Shown piece after piece: positions 32,890 through 41,849 of a stretch of 64,000 bases of DNA. Position numbers and translations under genes: made by a program. Source of the DNA: CAYVQE01 sp964633205 (GTDB lineage: Bacteria > Myxococcota > B64-G9); the NCBI GenBank assembly GCA_964633205.1, contig CAZWFN010000009.1, positions 1 to 64,000 of the forward strand, in the 5' to 3' direction. The notes beneath the pieces are model-generated. The model did no database searches, was not told the DNA's origin, and worked only from the letters and a program-made list of their open reading frames with translations. Position 1 is the stretch's first letter; each line of letters begins with the position of its first letter.

Positions 32890-33465
32890 ATGCCCGACGA
32901 GGACGGACAGCTGGGTGGGATCCGATTGCTCCTGGCGGGTACTCTCACCGCGCTGCGCGATGCGGTCCTGTTGACCGTGGTCTGCTCGGGGCTCGGCCTG
33001 GCGGTCAACGCCTGGCTCCACCCGGAGTCCATCCCGCTGCTGGCCGAGGAGGAGTACGAGACCATGGTGCCCTGCCCGGAGCCGGGGGGCGAGGTCACGG
33101 CCCTGCAGCCCGGCGACCCGCAGATCCGGGCCGAGAGTACCTTCGCAGTCGACGCCCGCGGTGAAGCGGCCTTTGAGGAATGGCACCTCGAAGGCGCCAT
33201 GCGGGTGACCTACGATTACCTGGACCCCACCCCCGAAGCGGTCATCGAGGAGCTGGCGCGGCGCATCGCCCGCTCGCGGGCCCAGCGGGTGGTGGTCTAC
33301 GGCGACGGCGACGATCCGGACACCGGCGAGCAGCTGGGCCGCGAGATCTCGGGCAAGGGCATCAAGAATGTGTTCTTCATCCAGGGCGGCGCCCCGGCGC
33401 TGCGCGGCGACAAGAACGCCCCACCGGCGGAGCGGGCGAACGAAGGCGAGGAGGGCGGGCCATGA
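32890..33465 (+). CDS. Membrane-anchored rhodanese-like protein, copy A
   Basis: The 191-residue protein has one N-terminal hydrophobic helix (about 20-42), a short EEEYETMVPCPEP segment (Cys62) and a rhodanese-like fold. The fold lacks the catalytic Cys: the expected loop reads VVVYGDGDDP. It therefore cannot be a sulfurtransferase by the normal mechanism, and Cys62 is the only obvious redox candidate. It is the paralogue of the protein at 41328-41849. The gene overlaps the MauE-like gene by 4 nt and starts a run with the DsbA-like gene. A GGAAAGGA stretch lies before the ATG. Confidence 0.8.
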   Translation: MPDEDGQLGGIRLLLAGTLTALRDAVLLTVVCSGLGLAVNAWLHPESIPLLAEEEYETMVPCPEPGGEVTALQPGDPQIRAESTFAVDARGEAAFEEWHLEGAMRVTYDYLDPTPEAVIEELARRIARSRAQRVVVYGDGDDPDTGEQLGREISGKGIKNVFFIQGGAPALRGDKNAPPAERANEGEEGGP

Positions 33466-33947
33466 GGGGCTTGGTGCTGTGGCGCGGGCACGCCTGGTTG
33501 GCCCTGCCGGCCCGGCTGTATCTGGCCTGGGTGTTCATCTACGCCTGCATCCACAAGATCGCCCATCCCGGCACCTTCGCCCTGGACATCGCCACCTACG
33601 ACATCCTGCCGCTCGAGCTGATCAACCCGCTGGCCATCACCTTGCCCTGGGTGGAGCTGGGCGCCGGAGTGTTGCTGGTGCTGGGCTGGCGCAGCCGGGC
33701 CGCGGCCCTGGCCGTGGTGGGCATGATGGTCATGTTCATGGTGGCCATCGCCATGGCCCTGGACGCCGGGCTGGACATGTCCTGCGGCTGCTTCGCCTCC
33801 CAGGCCATGGAGGACGATCCCATCGGCGGCTGGACCCTGGTGCGCGACAGCGCCTGGCTGTTGCTGGGCCTGTACGTGTTCGTTTTCGACCGCCGGCCGC
33901 TGGGGCTGGACGGCTGGCTGGCCAAACGAAGGAGGAACGATGCTTGA
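33462..33947 (+). CDS. MauE/DoxX-type membrane protein, copy A
   Basis: The 161-residue protein has four transmembrane helices and a conserved MSCGCFAS motif in the last loop, which is typical of the MauE branch of the DoxX superfamily. MauE proteins are thought to support disulfide formation in the periplasm, as DsbB and VKOR do. Over the central 90 residues it is nearly identical in pattern to the copy at 41846-42328, with TYDILPLELIN matching TYDMLPLELIN. It overlaps both neighbours: 4 nt with the rhodanese-like gene and 8 nt with the DsbA-like gene. Confidence 0.88.
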   Translation: MRGLVLWRGHAWLALPARLYLAWVFIYACIHKIAHPGTFALDIATYDILPLELINPLAITLPWVELGAGVLLVLGWRSRAAALAVVGMMVMFMVAIAMALDAGLDMSCGCFASQAMEDDPIGGWTLVRDSAWLLLGLYVFVFDRRPLGLDGWLAKRRRNDA

Positions 33948-34803
33948 GACCACGACGTGCCGGCTGCTGCCGGTGGCCTGCGTGCTGTGGCTCGCCGCCG
34001 GCGCCCAGGCGCAGACGCCGACCTGCGACGAACTAGAAGGTGAGCAGGCCGAGCTGGCCGCCGATCTGCTCGAGAGCCAGTACGCCTACACCTGCTGCGA
34101 CGCCACCCTGGCCGAGTGCTTGAAGCAGGAGCCGGTCTGCGCCCTGGTCCACCGGCTGGCCGAGGACATCTGCCGCCGGGTGGCCGAGGGGCAGAAGCGC
34201 GACGAGATCGTGCGCGGCCTGTCGCGCCGGGCCAAGTCGATGATGCCCGGCGGCAAGGAATACGACATCGAGCTCGTCGGCGCGCCCAGCACGGGCGCCG
34301 AGGATGCGCCGGTGGTGCTGGTCGAGTACGCCTGCGCCCGCTGCCCGTTTTGCACCAAGATCACCCCACCGCTGATCGAGGCGGTACGCTCCGGGCCACT
34401 CGAGGGCAAAGCGCGGCTGGTGTTCAAGACCTTCCCCATCCGCAGCCACGAGCACTCCAAGGAGACCGGCCTGGGCTTCGTGGCCGCCCAGCGGCTGGGC
34501 CGCTTCTGGGAGTTCATGCTCCACTCCTACGAGCACTTCGATCGCTTCTGCATCAAAAAGCAGGCGGACTGGGCCGAGGCCTGCGGCATGGACCCCGAGG
34601 CCTTCGCCGAGCTGGTGGCCGACCCGGACGTGCGCCGCGAGCTGGTCGAGAGCAAGAAGGAGGGGCTGCGCAACGACGTCGACGCCACCCCGACCTTCTT
34701 CATCAACGGCCGCAAGTACTCCGGCGATCTGGAGATCGAGGAGCTGATCGACGTGCTGGAAGAGGAGCACGACCGGGTCAGCGGCAAGAAGTACCGCAAG
34801 TGA
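33940..34803 (+). CDS. DsbA-like exported thiol-disulfide oxidoreductase
   Basis: The 287-residue protein has a signal peptide (about 1-25), a helical region with three cysteines, and a thioredoxin-fold DsbA domain. The active site is CPFC (Cys135-Cys138) and the cis-proline loop is DATPTFFING. The N-terminal part of about 90 residues before the thioredoxin domain is uncommon and may hold a second redox pair (TCCDATLAEC). The gene overlaps the MauE-like gene by 8 nt, which suggests that MauE reoxidises or reduces this protein. Start ATG 33940 has AGGAGG 5 nt upstream. Confidence 0.9.
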   Translation: MLETTTCRLLPVACVLWLAAGAQAQTPTCDELEGEQAELAADLLESQYAYTCCDATLAECLKQEPVCALVHRLAEDICRRVAEGQKRDEIVRGLSRRAKSMMPGGKEYDIELVGAPSTGAEDAPVVLVEYACARCPFCTKITPPLIEAVRSGPLEGKARLVFKTFPIRSHEHSKETGLGFVAAQRLGRFWEFMLHSYEHFDRFCIKKQADWAEACGMDPEAFAELVADPDVRRELVESKKEGLRNDVDATPTFFINGRKYSGDLEIEELIDVLEEEHDRVSGKKYRK

Positions 34804-34841
34804 ACCCCGCAACCCGAGGGGCGGGCGAGGGGAGCCGAGAC

Positions 34842-35654
34842 ATGACCGACTGGCCGCAGCGCAGCGGCGCGCTGCTCGAGCGGTTGCGGGCAGCGGGCCC
34901 GCTGATCCATCACATCACCAACGACGTGGTCACCAACCTCACCGCCAACGTCACCCTGGCCCTGGGCGCCGCGCCGGTGATGGCGCCGTGCCGCGAGGAG
35001 GTCGAGCAGATGGTGGCCATGGCCGGGGCGCTGGTGCTCAACATCGGCACCCTGGATGCGGCGCAGGTCGACAGCATGCTGCTGGCCGGGCGGCGGGCCC
35101 GGGCGCTCGGTTTGCCGGTGGTGTTCGACCCGGTCGGCGCCGGGGCCACCGACCTGCGCACCGATGCCTCCCGGCGGCTGCTGGATGCGGTGCGGCCCAC
35201 GGTGGTGCGCGGCAACGCCGGTGAGCTGGCCACCCTGGCCGGCGCCGGCGGCCGGGTGCGCGGGGTCGACAGCCAGCAGGGCCTGGACGCGGCCCGCGAC
35301 GCGGTGGCCGAGTTGGCCCGCGGGCGCGGTCTGGTCGCCGCGGTCACCGGGCCGGTGGACTTCGTCACCGACGGCCGGCAAGGCTGGCTGGTGCACAACG
35401 GCCACCCGCTGCTGGCGCGGGTGACCGGCACCGGCTGTTCGGCCACCAGCGCGGTGGCCTGCTTCGCCGCTGCCGCGCCAGAGGCGCCGCTGGATGCGGC
35501 GGTGGCCGGGCTGGCCGCTTTCGGCCTGGCCGGCGAGCTCGCCGCCGGGTTGGCCGCCGGGCCGGGCACCCTGGTGGCCCACCTGCTGGATGCCTTGTAC
35601 GAGCTGGACGCGGACCGGCTAGCCGCCGGCGTGCGGGTGGAGGCGGCTTGGTGA
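34842..35654 (+). CDS. thiM: Hydroxyethylthiazole kinase
   Basis: The 270-residue protein is the normal length for ThiM. This enzyme phosphorylates the thiazole alcohol to recycle the thiazole half of thiamine. Signatures are HHITNDVVTNLTANVTLALGA at the start, FDPVGAGATDLRTD, and VTGTGCSATSAVACFAA, the anion hole and base of the ribokinase-like fold. It is 38 nt after the DsbA-like gene with GGGGAG before the ATG. It overlaps thiE by 4 nt. No thiD is present, so the pyrimidine kinase is elsewhere. Confidence 0.95.
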   Translation: MTDWPQRSGALLERLRAAGPLIHHITNDVVTNLTANVTLALGAAPVMAPCREEVEQMVAMAGALVLNIGTLDAAQVDSMLLAGRRARALGLPVVFDPVGAGATDLRTDASRRLLDAVRPTVVRGNAGELATLAGAGGRVRGVDSQQGLDAARDAVAELARGRGLVAAVTGPVDFVTDGRQGWLVHNGHPLLARVTGTGCSATSAVACFAAAAPEAPLDAAVAGLAAFGLAGELAAGLAAGPGTLVAHLLDALYELDADRLAAGVRVEAAW

Positions 35655-36298
35655 AACTGGAGCCCGAGGCGCTGGCGCTCTACGTGGTCACCGATCCGGT
35701 GCTGGTCGGCGAGCGGTCGCTGCGAGAGGTCTGCGCCCGGGCCATGCGGGCCGGCGCGGCCGTGGTGCAGCTGCGCGACAAGCGGGCCAGCACCCGCGAG
35801 CTGCTGGAACAGGCCCGCGCATTGCTGGAGCTGGCCGCTGCGCACGGCAGCCGAATCCTGATCAACGACCGGGTCGACGTGGCCCTGGCCGCCGGCGCCC
35901 ACGGGGTGCATCTGGGCCAGGACGACCTGCCCCCGGCCGCTGCCCGGCGCCTGCTCGGCCCCGAGGCCGTCATCGGCGTGTCGGTGCGCAGCCCCGAAGA
36001 GGCGCGTGCGGCCGAGCGCGCCGGCGCCGACTACCTGGCCGCCAACCTGGTCTACGCCACCGACACCAAGACCGACCTGCCGGTGCCCATCGGCCTCGAT
36101 GGGCTGCGCGCGCTGCGGGCCGCCAGCGCTCTGCCCCTGGTGGCCATCGGCGGCATCGACGCCGAGCGGGCCGCCGCGGCGGTGGCCGCCGGGGCCGACG
36201 GGGTGGCGGTGGTCTCGGCGGTGATGGCGGCGCCCGATCCGGCGCTCGCCTGCCGCGAGCTGCTGGCCGCGGTGGCCCGCGGCCGGGAGGGGCGCTGA
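35651..36298 (+). CDS. thiE: Thiamine-phosphate synthase
   Basis: The 215-residue TIM-barrel protein joins thiazole phosphate and pyrimidine diphosphate to make thiamine phosphate. Signatures are VVQLRDKRAST, ILINDRVDVALAAGAHGVHLGQDD, IGVSVRSPEEA and VAIGGI. The start is taken as GTG 35651, overlapping the thiM stop. The TTG just before it is also possible. It overlaps thiL by one base (TGATG). Length and motifs are normal. Confidence 0.95.
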   Translation: MKLEPEALALYVVTDPVLVGERSLREVCARAMRAGAAVVQLRDKRASTRELLEQARALLELAAAHGSRILINDRVDVALAAGAHGVHLGQDDLPPAAARRLLGPEAVIGVSVRSPEEARAAERAGADYLAANLVYATDTKTDLPVPIGLDGLRALRAASALPLVAIGGIDAERAAAAVAAGADGVAVVSAVMAAPDPALACRELLAAVARGREGR

Positions 36299-37320
36299 TG
36301 GGCGGCGGGCTGGACGCGCTGGGCGAGTTCGGCATTATCGGCCTGTTCCGCCAGGCGGCCGACCCGCGCCGCGCCTGGACCGTGGCCGGCATCGGCGACG
36401 ACTGCGCCGTGCTCGACGCCGGCGGCGGCGAGCGGCTGCTGGTGACCACCGACGTGCTGGTCGAGCGGGTGCATTTCCTGCTCTCGGCCATCTCTCCCCG
36501 GCAGCTGGGCTACAAGGCCATGACGGTCAACCTGAGCGACATCGCCGCCATGGGCGGCGAGCCGACCGCCGCCTTTTTGGCGCTGGCGCTGACGCCGGCG
36601 GTCGACGCCGACTGGGTGGCCGCCTTCCGCGACGGGTTGCTGGCCGGGGCGCGCGAACACGCCGTCGACCTGCTGGGCGGCGACACCACCAGCGCCGAGC
36701 GCGACCTGATGGTGTGTCTGACCATTCTGGGCCGTGCCCGATCAGACCAGGTGGTGCTGCGCAGCGGGGCGGTGCCCGGTGACCGGGTCTACGTCGGCCG
36801 CGGCGTAGGCGACAGCGCGGCCGGGCTGCAGCTGCTGCTCGATCCGGAGGCGGCCGCGGCGTTGGCCGCGGCCGACCGGGCTGCCCTGCTGCGCGCCCAC
36901 CTCGAGCCCCGTCCCCAGGTAGCGCTGGGCCGGGCCCTGGCAGCAGCCGGGTTGGCCCGGGCCATGATCGATGTCAGCGACGGGGTGGCCCAGGATCTGG
37001 GCCACATCTGCCGCGCCAGCGGGGTGGCGGCCGAGATCGACGCGGCGGCGCTGCCGCTGTCGGCGCCGCTGCGGCGGCTGGCCGGGGCGCTCGAGCGCGA
37101 CGGGCGCGACTGGGCCCTGCACGGCGGTGAGGACTACTGCCTGCTGTTCTGCGTACCGGCCGATCGGACGCGAGAGGCCGAGGCGGTCGGCCGCGAGACC
37201 GCCGGGGCGGACCTCCACCCCATCGGCCGTATCGTCGCCGGCAGCGGGCTGCGCCTGCTGGACGGCGGCACCGCGGTCGAGCTGGCCGCGGGGGGCTGGG
37301 ATCACTTCGAGGGCCGCTGA
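36298..37320 (+). CDS. thiL: Thiamine-monophosphate kinase
   Basis: The 340-residue protein is a normal ThiL of the PurM-like kinase fold, which phosphorylates thiamine phosphate to the active pyrophosphate. Motifs are GIGDDCAVL, TDVLVERVHF, SDIAAMGGEPTAAFLALAL, LGGDTT, AMIDVSDG and HGGEDYCLLF. It completes a thiM-thiE-thiL salvage set. Its ATG overlaps the thiE stop. The next gene, a flavoprotein, starts 21 nt later and is probably co-transcribed, but has no known link to thiamine. Confidence 0.95.
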   Translation: MGGGLDALGEFGIIGLFRQAADPRRAWTVAGIGDDCAVLDAGGGERLLVTTDVLVERVHFLLSAISPRQLGYKAMTVNLSDIAAMGGEPTAAFLALALTPAVDADWVAAFRDGLLAGAREHAVDLLGGDTTSAERDLMVCLTILGRARSDQVVLRSGAVPGDRVYVGRGVGDSAAGLQLLLDPEAAAALAAADRAALLRAHLEPRPQVALGRALAAAGLARAMIDVSDGVAQDLGHICRASGVAAEIDAAALPLSAPLRRLAGALERDGRDWALHGGEDYCLLFCVPADRTREAEAVGRETAGADLHPIGRIVAGSGLRLLDGGTAVELAAGGWDHFEGR

Positions 37321-37341
37321 GGGCGGCCGGCGGGAGAGACG

Positions 37342-38700
37342 ATGAGCCGGGAAGAGCCGAGACGCATGGTGGTGGTCGGCGGGGTGGCGGCCGGCATGAG
37401 CGCGGCCTCGCAGGCCAAGCGCCGCTCGCCCGAGCTGGAGGTGGTGGTCTGCGAGCAGGGCGACTGGGTCTCTTACGGCGCCTGCGGCATGCCCTACAAC
37501 ATCGAGGATCCGCAGCGGGCCATCGACGATCTGGTGGTCATCAGCCCGGAGCGCTTCCGCACCGAGCGCGGCATCGACGTGCGCACCCGGCAGCGGGTGA
37601 CCGAGCTGGACCTGGGCCGCGGCCTGGTGCGCGTGGAGCGGTCCGGCGGCGAGAGCCGCATCGATTTCGATCGCCTGGTGCTGGCCACCGGTTGCCGGCC
37701 GGTGCACCCCGACTTCGCCGGCGTCGACCTGGACGGGGTGTTCGAGCTGCACACCCTGGCCCAGGCCGAGCGCATCAAGCGCTGGTTGGCGGATCCCGGC
37801 ATGCGCCGGGCGGTGGTGGTCGGTGGCGGCCACATCGGCTTGGAGATGACCGATGTGCTGACCGCCCGCGGCCTGGCAGTCACCCTGCTCAAACGCTCGG
37901 CGCCGCTGCCGTCGGGCTACCCGGCCGAGATCACCCGCTTGGTCGAAGCCGAGCTCGAGCGCTATGGGGTCGCGGTGCGCACCGGCGATCGGGTGCTGGG
38001 CTTCGAGGGCGACGGCCGGGTGCGGAAGGTGCGCACCAGCGGCGGCAGCCTGGAGGCCGATGTGGTGCTGGTGGCCACCGGGGTGCGCCCGGCGGTGGAG
38101 CTGGCCGCGGCGGCCGGCATCCGGCTGGGCGACTCCGGGGCCATCGCGGTCGACGATCGCCAGGCCACCTCGGCCGCCGGGGTGTTCGCCGCCGGCGACT
38201 GCGCCGAGGCCCACCACCGCTTGCTCGGCCGCGGCGTGTTCGCCCCGCGGGGCACCACCGCCAACAAGCAGGGCCGCATCGCCGGGGCCAACGCGGTCGG
38301 CGCCGACGAGCGCTTCGCCGGCGTGATGGGCACCTCGGTCACCCGGGTGTTCGGCCTGGCGGTGGGCCACAGCGGCCTGATGGAGGACGAGGCGCGGGCG
38401 GCCGGCTTCGATCCGGCGACCGCCTTCATCCAGGCCAAGACCCGGGCCCATGCCTACCCCGGTGCCCGCGACATCGCGGTACGGCTGGTGTTCGAGCGCC
38501 GTGGCGGCCGCCTGCTGGGCGCCCAGCTGGCCGGCGGCGAGGGCGTGGCCAAGCGGCTCGACGTGTTGGTGGCCGCGCTGACCGCCGGTTGGAGCGCGCA
38601 CGAGCTGGCCGGGCTGGACCTGAGCTACGCCCCGCCGTACGCCCCGGTCTGGGATCCGCTCCTGGTTGCTGCTAACATCGCCCGCAAGCGAGTCGAATGA
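37342..38700 (+). CDS. CoA-disulfide-reductase-like flavoprotein
   Basis: The 452-residue protein has two Rossmann motifs (VVGGVAAGMSAA and VVVGGGHIGLEM). The single-cysteine active site SYGACGMPYN (Cys48) is of the CoA-disulfide reductase/NADH oxidase group. The family uses one Cys with FAD and NAD(P)H and a C-terminal dimer domain, also seen here (HSGLMEDEARAAG). Substrate may be CoA disulfide, sulfur species or oxygen; this cannot be told by sequence. It follows thiL by 21 nt and precedes the GH31 lipoprotein. In this run it may supply thiol reducing power beside the rhodanese/MauE modules. Confidence 0.88.
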   Translation: MSREEPRRMVVVGGVAAGMSAASQAKRRSPELEVVVCEQGDWVSYGACGMPYNIEDPQRAIDDLVVISPERFRTERGIDVRTRQRVTELDLGRGLVRVERSGGESRIDFDRLVLATGCRPVHPDFAGVDLDGVFELHTLAQAERIKRWLADPGMRRAVVVGGGHIGLEMTDVLTARGLAVTLLKRSAPLPSGYPAEITRLVEAELERYGVAVRTGDRVLGFEGDGRVRKVRTSGGSLEADVVLVATGVRPAVELAAAAGIRLGDSGAIAVDDRQATSAAGVFAAGDCAEAHHRLLGRGVFAPRGTTANKQGRIAGANAVGADERFAGVMGTSVTRVFGLAVGHSGLMEDEARAAGFDPATAFIQAKTRAHAYPGARDIAVRLVFERRGGRLLGAQLAGGEGVAKRLDVLVAALTAGWSAHELAGLDLSYAPPYAPVWDPLLVAANIARKRVE

Positions 38701-38748
38701 GACCGCGGGTGGCCGGCAAGGGCCGGCCGCGGTCCGAGGAGGCGAGTG

Positions 38749-41325
38749 GTGCGCAAGACGATTCTTCTGCTCTTGGCAGCCAGCGGTGGCTTGCCGGTTT
38801 GGCTGGGCGCCTGCGGCGGGGGCGGCGGGGGCGCAGGCGGCGGCGATGACCTGCCCGAAAGCTGGCAGCTGAGCGCCAGCGGCATCGTGTTGGAAGTCCA
38901 GCGCCAACCCTTCGCTTACCGGCTGCAGAACACCGCCGGCGAGACCGTGCTGCGCTCGTTGGATGCCGGCGCGGGCGCGGGCGACGGCTACGCCGCGGTG
39001 GCCTGGACCTCGGGCTCGCTGGACTGGCAGCGCGGCGACATGAGCCCGGGCCACATGCGCCTGGAGGCCGAGCTGGACGCCTGGCGCGACGCCTGGCAGG
39101 TCACCGCGGCCGAGCGGGATGCGACTTCGCTGCGGCTGACCCTGGGCCCGGCCGACGATCCGGACGACGCGGGCCGCCAGATCCGAATGGTCTTCACCTT
39201 GCGGCCGTCGGCTCTTCGGGTCGAGGTCGACAAGGATCAGCGCCAGCCACGCGCCTGGGCGGCGGCCTTTGCCGCGCCGGCGGACGAGGCCTACCTGGGC
39301 TTCGGCGAGCGCTTCACCCGCGTCGACCACCGTGGGTTGGACGTCTACGCCTGGGCCGAGGAGGGCGGGGTGGGCGCCGGCGAGGGCGAACCGCCGGGCC
39401 CGGACAACCCCTACCCCAACGGCGAGGCCATGACCTACTACCCGGTGCCCTTCTTCCTGTCCACCGCCGGCTACGCCTTCTGGCTGGACTCGACCTGGTA
39501 CAACGAGTTCAACCTGGCCACCCAGCGCGACGAGGCCTGGCGGGTCTGGCACATCGGCCCGCGGCTGGACTTCGAGGTCTACCTGCCGCGACCCGACGAC
39601 GAGCGGCCCTGGCCCCACCACCTGATCGACGCCTTCACCGCCCGGGTGGGCCGGCCCATGATCCCGCCGGCCTGGGCCTTCGGGCCACGCCGGCGCATCA
39701 ACCGGCGCGACACCCAGACCGTGGAGGTCGACGGCCAGCCGGTCGAGATGCACGAGCTGGAGGCCATGCGCCAGCTGGATCTGGCCATCAGCGGCGCCGA
39801 CGATTCGGTGCATTTCCTGCCCATGGGCTCGCACGTGGGCCAGCAGCAGCAGCTGGCCGAGTGGACCGCCTTCGCCCGCGAGTTGGGCGTGCGGGTCTGC
39901 GGCTACTACAACCCCTACCTGGGCGACGACGAGGACAGCAAGATCCCCGAGGTGCTGGCCGAAGGGCTGGCTGCGGGGTACTTTCTGGAGACGGCCGAGG
40001 GCGAGCCCTCGCGCACCTGGCTGATCAGCGGCCGGGCGATCGAGATCCTGACGGTCGACTTCACCGAGCCGGCCGCCGTGGAATGGTACCAGGGCCTGTT
40101 CGACTGGGCCATCGACCTGGGCTACTCGGGCTGGATGTACGACTTCGGCGAGTACGTGCAGCCGGACGTGCTGACCCACTCGGGCTTGAGCGGCGAGCAG
40201 TACCACAACCGGTTCCCGGTCGACTACCACCGGGCCTGCTACGAGTACCTGGAGTCGGGGCCGCTGGCCGGCCAGTGGCTGGCCTTCTCGCGCTCGGGCT
40301 ACACCGGGGACGCGGCCTTCGCGCCGATGACCTGGTCGGGCGACCCGGCCGCCTCCTTCGAGTCGGCCGATGGGCTGCCCAGTATGGTGCGCGCCGGGCT
40401 CAGCCTGGGCATCAGCGGCGCACCCCACTCGGGCGGCGACATCAACGGCTTCCACTGCGCCGCCGACGGCTACGCCGCCGCCGACGAGGAGCTGCTGGTG
40501 CGCTGGATCCAGCAGGGCGCCATGGGCTCGAACATGCAGGACCAGGACGCCTGCTCCTTCGCCCTGGACCAGGGCCGCAAGGCCAACATCTTCGACGACC
40601 CGCTGGCCCAGCAGGCCTGGCGCACCTACGCTCGGCTGCACACCCGGCTGTTCCCCTACCTCTACAGTCTGGCGCACCAGGCCCACGCTAGCGGCGCGCC
40701 GGTGATGCGTCAGCTCTTTTTGGAGCATCCCGACCAGCCCGGACTGGCCGCGGTCGACGACGCCTACTACCTGGGCCCGGCATTGCTGGTGGCGCCGGTG
40801 ATGCGCCGCGGCGCGCGCACCAAGACCGTCGACCTGCCGGACGGGCTGTACCTCGACTGGAACGAGCAGGCCCTGCTGGACGGCGGCGGCGAGGTGGTGC
40901 TGGACGCGCCGCTGGCGGTGCTGCCGCTGCTGCTGCGCGACGGCAGCCTGGTGCCTTTGCTGGATGCCAGCATCGATACCCTGGTGGCCGAGGACCATCC
41001 GCAGGTGGTGGGCCCGGCCGACGTGGCCGACGTCTACGACGTGGTCGGTCTGGTCAGCCGCGCCACCGGCGGGGCCCGCTTCGTGCTCTACGACGGCGGC
41101 GCGCTGGAGGTGGAGTGGGCGGGCGGCTTGACCGCGCCGGCGCTGGAGGAGGCGGCCGACGCGGCCGCGTTGGCCGACTGCGCCGGCTGCTGGCTGGTCG
41201 AGCAGTTCGACGGCGGACTGCAGCGGGTGCGCATCAGCGCAACCGGCGCGGTGGCCGCCGGCGGCCTGCAGCTGGCCGCCGACGTCGGCCGGCGGGTGCG
41301 CTGGGACCTCTATCTGGTGGAGTGA
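38749..41325 (+). CDS. Glycoside hydrolase family 31 lipoprotein
   Basis: The 858-residue protein has a lipobox signal (LGAC near residue 22) and a Gly-rich linker, then a GH31 domain. Motifs are YLGFGERFTRVDHRG, IPPAWAFGP, WMYDFGEY with the nucleophile Asp465, WSGDPAASF with the acid-base Asp532, and HSGGDINGF. HNRFPVDYHRACYE resembles the sulfoquinovosidase subgroup. The sulfonate-binding residues of that enzyme could not be identified, so alpha-glucosidase-like is the safer call. Start GTG 38749 has AGGAGG 6 nt upstream. It is probably anchored to a membrane facing the periplasm. The second rhodanese gene starts 2 nt after its stop. Confidence 0.88.
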   Translation: MRKTILLLLAASGGLPVWLGACGGGGGGAGGGDDLPESWQLSASGIVLEVQRQPFAYRLQNTAGETVLRSLDAGAGAGDGYAAVAWTSGSLDWQRGDMSPGHMRLEAELDAWRDAWQVTAAERDATSLRLTLGPADDPDDAGRQIRMVFTLRPSALRVEVDKDQRQPRAWAAAFAAPADEAYLGFGERFTRVDHRGLDVYAWAEEGGVGAGEGEPPGPDNPYPNGEAMTYYPVPFFLSTAGYAFWLDSTWYNEFNLATQRDEAWRVWHIGPRLDFEVYLPRPDDERPWPHHLIDAFTARVGRPMIPPAWAFGPRRRINRRDTQTVEVDGQPVEMHELEAMRQLDLAISGADDSVHFLPMGSHVGQQQQLAEWTAFARELGVRVCGYYNPYLGDDEDSKIPEVLAEGLAAGYFLETAEGEPSRTWLISGRAIEILTVDFTEPAAVEWYQGLFDWAIDLGYSGWMYDFGEYVQPDVLTHSGLSGEQYHNRFPVDYHRACYEYLESGPLAGQWLAFSRSGYTGDAAFAPMTWSGDPAASFESADGLPSMVRAGLSLGISGAPHSGGDINGFHCAADGYAAADEELLVRWIQQGAMGSNMQDQDACSFALDQGRKANIFDDPLAQQAWRTYARLHTRLFPYLYSLAHQAHASGAPVMRQLFLEHPDQPGLAAVDDAYYLGPALLVAPVMRRGARTKTVDLPDGLYLDWNEQALLDGGGEVVLDAPLAVLPLLLRDGSLVPLLDASIDTLVAEDHPQVVGPADVADVYDVVGLVSRATGGARFVLYDGGALEVEWAGGLTAPALEEAADAAALADCAGCWLVEQFDGGLQRVRISATGAVAAGGLQLAADVGRRVRWDLYLVE

Positions 41326-41327
41326 GC

Positions 41328-41849
41328 GTGCGCCCGGGAATCAAGGCGATGGGGACGATCCTGGGCCAGGCCGCGGTGCTGACCGCGGTCGGGGCGCTGC
41401 TGGGTCTGGGGGTCAACGCGGTGCGTCCGCAGGGGCTGGCCCTGGTGGCCGAAGAACCCTACGAGATCTACGTGCCCTGTCCGATGATGCCGGCCGAGGC
41501 GACTCCGGTGGAGCCCGCGGAGCTTTCCGAGCTGGAGCTGGGCGACCTCGTCATCGTCGATGCCCGGCCGGTGGACGCCTACGATCGCCGGCGCATCCCG
41601 GGCTCGCGCTCGCTGCCCTACCACCCGCTGAAATCGCCCTCGAAGCGAGTTCTGGGCGAATACCAGGCATTGGGGCCCAACCGCATCCTGGTCGTCGGCG
41701 ACACCGAGATCGACTCCGGTCGCCTGCTGGCGGCGGAGCTGGCGGCCGCCGGCTGCCTGGGGGTGCGCTACCTGGAGGGGGGCTTTGCTGCCTGGCGGGC
41801 GGCCGGCCGCCCCATCGAGCGGCCGGACGGGCAGGGGGCGGCGCCATGA
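41328..41849 (+). CDS. Membrane-anchored rhodanese-like protein, copy B
   Basis: The 173-residue paralogue of the protein at 32890-33465 has a hydrophobic helix (about 9-30), EEPYEIYVPCPMM with Cys51 at the place of Cys62 in copy A, and a rhodanese-like fold. The catalytic position again lacks Cys: the loop reads ILVVGDTEID. The shared PCP motif in both copies, against loss of the usual catalytic Cys, suggests selection for a different chemistry. GTG 41328 has GGAG upstream. It overlaps the MauE-like gene by 4 nt, as in copy A. Confidence 0.8.
   Translation: MRPGIKAMGTILGQAAVLTAVGALLGLGVNAVRPQGLALVAEEPYEIYVPCPMMPAEATPVEPAELSELELGDLVIVDARPVDAYDRRRIPGSRSLPYHPLKSPSKRVLGEYQALGPNRILVVGDTEIDSGRLLAAELAAAGCLGVRYLEGGFAAWRAAGRPIERPDGQGAAP

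Noticed and set aside
34804..34841. TPP riboswitch before thiM
   Set aside because: Only 38 nt lie between the DsbA-like stop and thiM, too short for a TPP riboswitch, and no CTGAGA-type core was seen.
36742..40998. Open frame of about 1400 codons on the minus strand across thiL, the flavoprotein and the GH31 gene
   Set aside because: It is opposite three clear genes with catalytic motifs. Its composition is typical of reverse-frame reading in high-GC DNA.
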